Shown here in pieces: positions 1 to 5,089 of a stretch of 5,089 nucleotides of DNA. This DNA comes from an uncultured Oscillospiraceae bacterium (GTDB taxonomy: Bacteria; Bacillota; Clostridia; Oscillospirales; Ruminococcaceae). The stretch covers positions 1 to 5,089 of the forward strand of contig USOZ01000147.1 in assembly GCA_900556525.1 (NCBI GenBank), read 5' to 3'. The notes under the pieces are model-generated. The model was given only the letters and a program-made list of their open reading frames with translations. It had not been told where the DNA came from and searched no databases. Position numbers and translations under genes: made by a program. Position 1 is the stretch's first letter. Each line of letters opens with the position of its first letter.

Positions 1-310
1 GGGCGACGGTCCGGCTTAGACAAATCGTAACAGAGACGGCGGAGCGGCATTGCATTAGCGCAATAGATGCTAGAGAATTTATTTGATTCGGATTGCTTGT
101 ACCACGCTTCCTCAACTGTTTTGGACGGATCTTTAGCGTAGGCCTGGTCATAAATGAAGTTCACTCTCTGGCCTAGCATTGACCTTCTCTGAAACAGCGC
201 GTCATCATGTGCTGAAGCAGGTCCGAACACCACGAGATTTCCATACATATTAGTTTCATGAGCCTTGTCAATGAGGGCCACTGACTCCTCCAGGAAAAGC
301 GCTATCGACG
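1..310 (-). CDS. Unrecognised protein fragment, open at both ends
   Basis: Read on the minus strand, this stretch is open in a single frame from about 338 to the window edge, with no stop in more than 100 codons. The peptide looks protein-like rather than random: it contains segments such as NMYGNLVVFGPASAHDDALF, then VNFIYDQAYAKDPSKTVEEAW, and near the edge an Arg- and Cys-containing stretch (ANAMPLRRLCYDL). I recognise no family, signal peptide or membrane segment. No start codon or ribosome binding site precedes it. The frame runs a few codons into antisense carB and meets a TAA at 341-339, so its true N-terminus was probably lost at the junction with carB. Codon use is mixed (AGA, AGG and CTA occur) and unlike the carB that follows. 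It could belong to a different replicon or organism if the contig is chimeric. A fortuitous open frame is less likely but not excluded. Confidence 0.4.
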
Positions 311-319
311 GAATATCAT

Positions 320-2719
320 ATGCTGCGCGACAGTGCGCTTAAAATAATCCGCGCGCTCGATATAAAGGGCGGCTGCAACGTTCAGTTCGCGCTCGACCCG
401 CACTCTTTCCGCTACTACGTTATCGAGGTAAATCCCCGCGTTTCGCGTTCCTCCGCGCTAGCTTCAAAGGCAAGCGGATACCCTATCGCGCGCGTTTCCG
501 CTAAAATCGCGGTCGGCATGAACCTCCACGAAATCCAGCTTGCTAACACTCCCGCGTGCTTTGAGCCTACCCTCGACTATGTTGTTACAAAAATGCCGCG
601 CTTCCCGTTCGACAAGTTCCCTGCGGCGCAGAACACTCTTTCGACCCAGATGAAAGCCACGGGCGAGGTAATGAGCGTAGGTCGGACGTTTGAAGAAAGT
701 CTGCTGAAGGCTATACGCTCGCTTGAAGAAAGCAAGAACCATATCCACATGGAAAAGTTCGACTCGAACCACATGACTGTGGACGAGCTGCTTGAATATA
801 TCAAAGAGGGTACGGACGACCGTATTTACGCCATTTCCCAGCTTATGTGGATGGGTGTTGACCACTCGCGTATCTGCAATATCACTCAGATTGATATGTT
901 CTTCCTTGATAAAATCAAGAAAATCGTCGACTTTGAAAAGGAACTCGAAGTGAACAAAAATTCGCTCGAACACCTTAAAGAAGCAAAGCGCATGGGCTTC
1001 TCCGATTCGTATATTGCCGAACTCTGGGACACTTCCGAGGACGAGATATACAATCTGCGCTGCACTGAAAAGATCTTCCCGATATACAAGATGATCGACA
1101 CCTGCGCAAGCGAATTTGACAGCTATGTTCCGTATTTTTACTCGACATACGCGGACGAAAACGAATCGATAGTTTCCGACAAAAAGAAGATAATCGTTCT
1201 CGGTTCGGGTCCTATCAGAATCGGTCAGGGCGTGGAGTTCGACTATTCAACGGTTCACGCTGTCCGCACCATTCGCGAAATGGGCTACGAGGCTATTGTT
1301 ATAAACAACAACCCAGAAACCGTTTCGACCGACTATACCACGGCGGATAAGCTGTATTTCGAGCCGCTTACCGTTGAAGATGTAATGAATATCGTAAATC
1401 TCGAAAAACCCGAGGGAATTATCGCAACGCTCGGTGGTCAGACTGCCGTAAATCTCGCCGAACCGCTCACAAAGCGCGGTGTGAAAATAATCGGAACGGA
1501 CTGCGCAGCTATTGAAAAGGCTGAAAACCGCGACGCGTTCGACGCTGTTATCAAATCGCTCGGAATACCGAATCCTAAGGGCGAGGCTGTTACCGATATT
1601 GAAAAGGGCGTTAAGGCTGCTGAGCGTATCGGCTACCCTGTTCTCGTTCGTCCGAGCTTCGTTCTCGGCGGGCGTGCAATGGAAATCGTTGCAAACGAGG
1701 CAATGCTGAGAAAATACCTCAAAAATGCGGTTGAAGTTGACGAAGATAAGCCCGTCCTTATCGACAAGTACCTCATGGGTAAGGAAGTTGAAATCGACGC
1801 GGTCTGCGACGGAAAACAGGTGTTCATACCCGGAATTATGGAGCTTGTAGAGCGCACGGGCGTTCACTCGGGCGACAGTACGAGCGTATACCCGCCTTTC
1901 TCAATTTCACAAAAAGTCAAGGACACTATCTACGACTACACAACGCGTCTCGGACTCGGAATAGGCATTGTCGGTCTGTTCAACATTCAGTTCATTGTTG
2001 ACAAGGACGACAGCGTTTACGTTATCGAGGTCAACCCGCGTGCGTCGAGAAGTGTGCCTTTCCTCTCGAAATCGACCAACCTCGGACTTGTAAATATCGC
2101 GGTAAAAGCTATGCTCGGAGAAACGCTCGAAAAACAAGGTATAACCGACATGACTCCGCCCGAAAGCAAGCGTTGGTACGTTAAAGCTCCTGCATTCTCG
2201 TTCGCGAAGCTCACGGGTATGGACGCTTACCTTTCGCCTGAAATGAAATCCACGGGCGAGGCTATCGGCTATGATGACAAGCTCAACCGCGCGCTTTATA
2301 AAGCGCTTCAGGCTTCTGGAATAAAGATGAAGGACTACGGAACTGTCATCGTAACGCTTGCGGACGAGGACAAGGAGGAGGCGCTTCCGCTTGTAGAACG
2401 CTTCTACCGTCTGGGCTTCAATATTGAAGCAACCGTTGGAACAGCGACATTCCTCAAAAAGCACGGAATCCGCACCAGAATACGCGGAAAGCTCAGCGAG
2501 GGAAGCGACGAGATCCTTAACTCTATCCGCGCGGGCTATGTAAGCTATATCATCAACACGCGCGCGATACTTTCAGGAGTTCACTATAACGACGGCGTTG
2601 CGATACGCCGCTGCGCGGTACAGAACGGCGTGACGATTTTCACTTCGCTCGACACCGCAAGAATAGTTCTCGACGTTCTCGAGGAAACTATCCCCGGAAT
2701 TTCGACTATCAACGGATAA
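320..2719 (+). CDS. carB: Carbamoyl phosphate synthase large subunit, 5'-truncated
   Basis: CarB uses ammonia from the CarA glutaminase, bicarbonate and two ATP to make carbamoyl phosphate for pyrimidine and arginine synthesis in the cytoplasm. The visible 799 residues match the family from about E. coli residue 264 to the end; full-length proteins have about 1,070. Residues 1-130 are the end of the first ATP-grasp domain (VIEVNPRVSRSSALASKA at 34-51, holding the metal-binding Glu and Asn). Residues 140-280 are the oligomerisation domain. Residues 288-670 are the second ATP-grasp domain (GSGPIRIGQGVEFDY at 295-309, VRPSFVLGGRAMEIV at 443-457, VIEVNPRASRSVPF at 568-581). Residues 672-799 are the MGS-like allosteric domain. 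The ATG at 320 is internal: family similarity reaches back to about 311 (Glu-Tyr-His before the Met), then stops, and an in-frame TGA lies at 272-274. The first ATP site is therefore incomplete, and this copy could not make a working enzyme unless the contig is misassembled. No carA is present. Confidence 0.95.
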   Translation: MLRDSALKIIRALDIKGGCNVQFALDPHSFRYYVIEVNPRVSRSSALASKASGYPIARVSAKIAVGMNLHEIQLANTPACFEPTLDYVVTKMPRFPFDKFPAAQNTLSTQMKATGEVMSVGRTFEESLLKAIRSLEESKNHIHMEKFDSNHMTVDELLEYIKEGTDDRIYAISQLMWMGVDHSRICNITQIDMFFLDKIKKIVDFEKELEVNKNSLEHLKEAKRMGFSDSYIAELWDTSEDEIYNLRCTEKIFPIYKMIDTCASEFDSYVPYFYSTYADENESIVSDKKKIIVLGSGPIRIGQGVEFDYSTVHAVRTIREMGYEAIVINNNPETVSTDYTTADKLYFEPLTVEDVMNIVNLEKPEGIIATLGGQTAVNLAEPLTKRGVKIIGTDCAAIEKAENRDAFDAVIKSLGIPNPKGEAVTDIEKGVKAAERIGYPVLVRPSFVLGGRAMEIVANEAMLRKYLKNAVEVDEDKPVLIDKYLMGKEVEIDAVCDGKQVFIPGIMELVERTGVHSGDSTSVYPPFSISQKVKDTIYDYTTRLGLGIGIVGLFNIQFIVDKDDSVYVIEVNPRASRSVPFLSKSTNLGLVNIAVKAMLGETLEKQGITDMTPPESKRWYVKAPAFSFAKLTGMDAYLSPEMKSTGEAIGYDDKLNRALYKALQASGIKMKDYGTVIVTLADEDKEEALPLVERFYRLGFNIEATVGTATFLKKHGIRTRIRGKLSEGSDEILNSIRAGYVSYIINTRAILSGVHYNDGVAIRRCAVQNGVTIFTSLDTARIVLDVLEETIPGISTING

Positions 2720-2736
2720 AAACATCAGCATATGAT

Positions 2737-2774
2737 TATGCCCCCAAAAGGTCAGACGACTTTTCGGGGGCATA
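2737..2774 (+). terminator. Intrinsic terminator of carB
   Basis: Seventeen bases after the carB stop, a long inverted repeat begins: TATGCCCCC at 2737-2745 pairs with GGGGGCATA at 2766-2774. The stem continues inward through an A/C mismatch, three A-T pairs, a G-T wobble and three more pairs, and closes on a four-base AGAC loop at 2754-2757. It is followed by T-rich DNA (TTTGTTTCATTTTTT, about 2776-2790). The T-run lies only on the plus-strand side, so the structure should stop carB transcription and is not an obvious terminator for the convergent minus-strand operon. Confidence 0.9.
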
Positions 2775-2775
2775 T

Positions 2776-3421
2776 TTGTTTCATTTTTTATGTAGGGAAA
2801 TCGTTCAATTATGTCCCCGCTTAATGGATCTGAATCATTCTCGTCGTCATCAGTTTTTGTCAAGTCTCCGTCTGAAGAACCATTATCGTTTGTATCTCCG
2901 GTTATTGTACTTGAGGAAGAGGAGTCGGTTATTTCAATATGTGTAGTTGAATAATAATCCTCAAATTCTTGAAGCCCTTTTTTCTCGCTGTCGCTTAATT
3001 CTTTAAATCCATTTTCAAGGTCGGAACGAACTGTACCCCACGCATCTTCATATTTTTAAGACTATAATTCTTTTATATCTCGTATTTTTACTTTCTCTAT
3101 TTCCGCTTTCAGCTTCTTCTTACTTACAACAGATCCATCCTTTCTCTGAACCGTACAATTATCAAAGTCGTAATAAATTTTATTTTAATTCAAGATTATC
3201 GAAAACAACCGCCTCTCCATAATGAACTTCTAAATCTTTGAGGCGCACAAAATTTTTATCTGCATCTTCTTTGCTATTCCCACTATATTATCTTTATTTC
3301 GCTCAACTACGCTTTCTTTATCCTCAAGAAAACGTATATATAAAGTACCATTCCCATGTTCCCATGCAGATAGGTATGTTCTTGGAATCAAATGATGATA
3401 CTTTGCCTTTGTCTCACCCAT
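2776..3421 (-). pseudogene. DUF4238-family protein, disrupted by frameshifts and nonsense codons
   Basis: The gene starts at ATG 3421-3419 after a strong GGAGG with a 7-base spacer, overlapping the Nudix stop by 8 bases. The N-terminus (KYHHLIPRTYLSAWEHGNG) resembles DUF4238, a family of unknown function that usually opens with an HHxxPxxYL-like motif. The frame holds for about 49 codons to Asn-Ile-Val-Gly-Ile near 3275. Similarity then continues in another frame (EDADKNFVRLKDLEVHYGEA, about 3269-3210), suggesting a small deletion with a frameshift. An extra A in the AAAA run near 3183-3186 returns it to the first frame (KIYYDFDNCTVQRKDGSVV). In-frame TAG (3064-3062) and TAA (3058-3056) then interrupt it before KYEDAWGTVRSDLENGF. 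The last part is a Ser/Thr/Asp-rich acidic stretch (about 2920-2825). No stop of its own is visible: the frame runs on through the carB terminator to 2573. Sequencing error could explain some lesions. The DUF4238 assignment is from memory of the family and is moderately sure. Confidence 0.6.
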
Positions 3422-3830
3422 TAAATCTCCTCCATTCTAAGCTTTTATTGGATAACACTAATTTCTCAATCAGTTCCATATCGGCAGGTAGCCAGTCAAC
3501 GCTGTATAATTCATCTTTGCTAAGCCAACGCGCATCTTCTGCTTCTTTGAGTGTTATTTCACCATCAGTCACAATGCACCAGAAGCAGTCCATACTTAAA
3601 TGAAATGATGGGTAATCATATCCAATAGTGTCTATCAAATCGCCAACTTCGATTTTTACATCAAGCTCCTCTTGAATTTCCCTTGCTAAAGCTTCTTGTG
3701 GTGTTTCGCCACGTTCGATCTTTCCTCCTGGAAACTCCCATTGGCCCTTAAATTCACCATATCCTCTCGCTGTGGCAAAAATCTTATCTTCGCTACGAAT
3801 CACTGCAGCAACAACTCTAATCGTCTTCAT
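3414..3830 (-). CDS. MutT-type Nudix hydrolase
   Basis: This predicted cytoplasmic nucleoside triphosphate pyrophosphohydrolase cleaves NTP or dNTP substrates to the monophosphate and pyrophosphate; 8-oxo-dGTP, modified dCTP or CTP are the usual guesses for this subgroup. The 138-residue protein has a Nudix box at residues 36-58: Gly36, Glu42, then Arg50-Glu51 and Glu54-Glu55, which bind the metal. The last Gly of the consensus is Asp57, a common variant in proteins of this type. WEFPGGKIE before the box and WLPADMELIEKL near the C-terminus are typical of small MutT-like enzymes. I chose ATG 3830 because family members begin directly with MKxIxVVAAVI and an AAGGA lies just upstream. An earlier ATG at 3878 would add 16 residues unlike the family and overlap the SRA gene. 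The gene lies 7 bases after the SRA-protein stop and overlaps the DUF4238 start, so the three are probably co-transcribed. The substrate cannot be read from the sequence. Confidence 0.92.
   Translation of the reverse strand: MKTIRVVAAVIRSEDKIFATARGYGEFKGQWEFPGGKIERGETPQEALAREIQEELDVKIEVGDLIDTIGYDYPSFHLSMDCFWCIVTDGEITLKEAEDARWLSKDELYSVDWLPADMELIEKLVLSNKSLEWRRFNG
3429..3433 (-). promoter_or_regulatory. Ribosome binding site of the DUF4238 gene inside the Nudix gene
   Basis: GGAGG on the minus strand lies 7 bases before the ATG at 3421 and within the last codons of the Nudix gene. With the 8-base overlap (ATGGGTGA) this is a classic arrangement for translational coupling, and it supports the DUF4238 gene having once been a real gene. 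Confidence 0.75.
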
Positions 3831-3834
3831 ATCT

Positions 3835-3839
3835 TCCTT
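3835..3839 (-). promoter_or_regulatory. Ribosome binding site of the Nudix gene
   Basis: AAGGA on the minus strand sits 4 bases before ATG 3830 and abuts the stop codon of the SRA-like gene (TAA, 3840-3838). The spacer is short, so initiation may depend on ribosomes ending the upstream gene. It supports ATG 3830 over the earlier ATG at 3878. Confidence 0.6.
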
Positions 3840-4593
3840 ATATAAACTCCAGCAACTTCTTTTCCATGCAGAATTCATACCCCATCTTCTTTAATCCAAC
3901 TTTATCAAACTGAACAACTATCGAAGTGCCTTCAATCGTTGTAATCTTGCCAAGACCAAAGGCTTTATGTTTCACCTGTCTTCCGACAATATCGGCTGGT
4001 ATTTCTATCTGCGGTTTTGGCTCTGGTTTCAGAACAATCGGCGCAACAAATACAGGCTTCTTTGTTCCTTTTTTCTTGGCAGCAGCTATCATTTTTGTAT
4101 ACTCAACATCAACATTCTTACCACGATTTTCGTAGTCATCCATATTCTTAAACACAAACATTTGTGGCTTCTTTACATCGTTATCTGGTACAGGCCTTAT
4201 TGGGAACATCCATACTTTTCGATCATTACCATCTTCACCGGGCTGCACATCTGTGTATGGCTTGCTCACAAGCTCTATTCTTCCGCAGTAGATATATTCT
4301 CCAGCATCAATAACTTCAAACAGATGAACATCAACTCCATTATAATCAGACTCAGCCAATGTGGCATTCTGCGCCCAATGAATATCTTGGTTGCCTGATT
4401 TGCCCATGCCCGTATAATGTAAAACTCCTCCAATCCACTTATCATGATAAAGACCTTTTGTATAATCCGATACGATAACAAGTGTATTCGTTGTTCTTGA
4501 CCGGCGCATACCTCCCATATTTCCGCATTTGAATATTTCAACAATATCTGCGTTCTTTATAATTTGTCCTATTTTTAGTCCAGGATTAAACAT
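3838..4593 (-). CDS. SRA-like modified-DNA-binding protein with C-terminal Tudor-like domain
   Basis: The 251-residue protein starts at an ATG behind a near-perfect AAGGAGG with a 7-base spacer. Residues 10-135 resemble the SRA domain of ScoMcrA-like HNH endonucleases: FKCGNMGGMRRSRTTNTLVI (21-40), then the VLHYTGMGKSGNQD segment (57-70), comparable to the YTGSGG loop of UHRF1, and VHLFEVI and YCGRIELV strands. Such domains bind 5-methylcytosine or related bases by flipping them out of the helix. Residues 136-198 are a Lys/Pro-rich linker. Residues 200-251 (VGRQVKHKAFGLGKITTIEG, then Phe-Asp-Lys and a KKL-containing end) match the Tudor-like fold at the C-terminus of PcrA/UvrD-type helicases, which contacts nucleic acid or RNA polymerase. 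No HNH, PD-(D/E)xK or other nuclease motif is visible, so it looks like a reader without its own cutting domain. It is first in an operon with the Nudix and DUF4238 genes. SRA assignment is fairly sure; the Tudor-like call is moderate; the function is inferred. Confidence 0.8.
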   Translation of the reverse strand: MFNPGLKIGQIIKNADIVEIFKCGNMGGMRRSRTTNTLVIVSDYTKGLYHDKWIGGVLHYTGMGKSGNQDIHWAQNATLAESDYNGVDVHLFEVIDAGEYIYCGRIELVSKPYTDVQPGEDGNDRKVWMFPIRPVPDNDVKKPQMFVFKNMDDYENRGKNVDVEYTKMIAAAKKKGTKKPVFVAPIVLKPEPKPQIEIPADIVGRQVKHKAFGLGKITTIEGTSIVVQFDKVGLKKMGYEFCMEKKLLEFI

Positions 4594-4870
4594 AAATACG
4601 CCTCCTTCAATATCATCTATTCCACTGCCAAGTCTGCCTCTTAATACCGAGAGGCTTAAACTGCGGTCGGCTCTGACAATAATCCCAGTGCCACAACCTA
4701 TGACATCTAATCCACAGCCTAAACCCTACCGCATTTTCCGACCATCCACTTTTTCTTTAATCAGACCGAAAAGTAGATATGTTTCCATACAAGAAAACCG
4801 AGCTTTCCGCAAGGCTTCTCTGATGATGCTAACCTCGCAAAAAGCCCGGAAATACGCCACTTTTCAGCCT
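4594..4870. other. Gap between rRNA methyltransferase and SRA operon, no secure gene
   Basis: These 277 bases hold no gene I can defend. On the minus strand, in the frame of the SRA-like gene, there is an open stretch of 44 codons from a GTG at 4860 to TAG 4728-4726 (it includes IIREALRKARFSCMETYLLF). A further 44 open codons without a usual start follow up to ATG 4593; these are Gly-rich (CGLDVIGCGTGIIVRADRSL). Neither has a convincing ribosome binding site or a known domain. The plus strand is also open here but Pro/Ser-rich and antisense in character. I see no convincing intrinsic terminator for the methyltransferase gene and no strong -35/-10 pair for the SRA operon, though its promoter must lie here unless it is read through from upstream. 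Confidence 0.4.
4601..4607 (-). promoter_or_regulatory. Strong ribosome binding site of the SRA-like gene
   Basis: AAGGAGG on the minus strand lies 7 bases before ATG 4593. It fixes the start even though the same frame stays open for 44 more codons upstream, where I find no ATG, GTG or TTG. Confidence 0.85.
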
Positions 4871-5089
4871 TTATTTATCTTTTCTTGACAGCAAACAGAC
4901 CGTCTCCACATGGTTGGTGTGAGGGAACATATCCACAGGTTGAATTTTGCAAGTTTTATAGTTCCGGCGGGTCAGAAAGCCGACATCACGGGCAAGTGTT
5001 TCGGGATTACAGGAAACATACACGATTTTTTTTGCGTTTGAATCCGCAACACTCTGCAAAAATGCCGGGGTGCTTCCGGCACGAGGCGG
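4871..5089 (-). CDS. 23S rRNA (uracil-C5)-methyltransferase, C-terminal 72 residues
   Basis: This is the end of a TrmA/RlmD (RumA)-family enzyme, which uses S-adenosylmethionine to methylate C5 of a uridine in 23S rRNA. Bacillota usually carry an RlmCD-type member. The window opens inside the conserved DPPR motif (PPRAGST is visible). It then shows VYVSCNPETLARDVGFL, whose Cys is the nucleophile that attacks C6 of uracil, and DMFPHTNHVETVCLL, whose Glu after HV is the general base released at the end of catalysis. The protein ends with Ser-Arg-Lys-Asp-Lys and TAA at 4873-4871, a normal family C-terminus, so the 3' end is intact. The rest of the gene, including the SAM-binding motif and any TRAM domain, lies beyond the window. 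It cannot be told from this fragment whether the target is U1939 or another uridine, so no symbol is given. Confidence 0.92.
   Translation of the reverse strand, partial: PPRAGSTPAFLQSVADSNAKKIVYVSCNPETLARDVGFLTRRNYKTCKIQPVDMFPHTNHVETVCLLSRKDK

Noticed and set aside
464..2464. Several long minus-strand open frames inside carB
   Set aside because: They are antisense to a well-matched CarB protein, have no ribosome binding sites and encode no recognisable domain; they follow from carB codon bias.
3238..3603. Plus-strand open frame of 121 codons across the DUF4238 and Nudix genes
   Set aside because: It is antisense to the Nudix C-terminus and the DUF4238 N-terminus, which have good ribosome binding sites and family motifs; its peptide has no recognised features.
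3831..3878. Earlier ATG giving the Nudix protein 16 extra residues
   Set aside because: The added residues are unlike the family, would overlap the SRA gene by 41 bases and have a poorer ribosome binding site than ATG 3830.
4770..4825. Possible promoter on the minus strand (TTGCGG, 17-base spacer, TATGGA)
   Set aside because: The -10 matches the consensus at only three of six positions and the location is unsupported, so it was not listed as a feature.
4529..4888. Pro/Ser-rich open frame of 119 codons on the plus strand
   Set aside because: It overlaps the SRA-gene start and its strong ribosome binding site on the other strand, has no ribosome binding site and uses a weak start; it looks like an antisense shadow of the minus-strand frame.
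5076..5089. CGGCACGAGG near the right edge, identical to a common cDNA-cloning adapter
   Set aside because: On the minus strand these bases encode Pro-Pro-Arg-Ala-Gly-Ser, the expected DPPR motif of the methyltransferase in the correct frame, so the match is chance.

Overview
The window looks like DNA from an anaerobic Bacillota member, probably Clostridia of the Ruminococcaceae/Oscillospiraceae type. The basis is the style of the CarB and RlmD-like proteins, the strong AAGGAGG and GGAGG ribosome binding sites, and moderate GC in the housekeeping genes next to AT-rich accessory genes. This placement is an inference from protein style, not from a search. The piece is a mosaic, with at least one abrupt break near its left end.

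Layout. Bases 1 to about 310 hold an unrecognised open frame on the minus strand, cut at the window edge and at the junction. From about 311 the plus strand carries carB (carbamoyl phosphate synthase large subunit), lacking roughly its first 265 residues but otherwise intact to its stop at 2719. A clear intrinsic terminator follows at 2737-2774. All remaining genes are on the minus strand and converge on carB. Read in their own direction they are: the last 73 codons of a TrmA/RlmD-family 23S rRNA uracil-C5-methyltransferase (5089 to 4871), a 277-base gap, an SRA-like modified-base reader with a C-terminal Tudor-like domain (4593 to 3838), a MutT-type Nudix hydrolase (3830 to 3414), and a decayed DUF4238 gene (3421 to about 2776).

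The SRA, Nudix and DUF4238 genes form a compact operon. The SRA stop lies 7 bases before the Nudix start, and the Nudix stop overlaps the DUF4238 start by 8 bases. Each gene has its own Shine-Dalgarno sequence. The operon is visibly more AT-rich than carB and sits directly downstream of the 3' end of an rRNA methyltransferase gene, which fits an accessory insertion.

The most interesting content is this operon: a reader of modified DNA bases with no visible nuclease domain, coupled to a nucleotide-cleaning hydrolase and a protein of unknown function. A role in DNA-modification-dependent defence or nucleotide surveillance is possible but unproven. The third gene carries at least four disabling lesions, so the system may be dying in this strain, unless these are sequencing errors.
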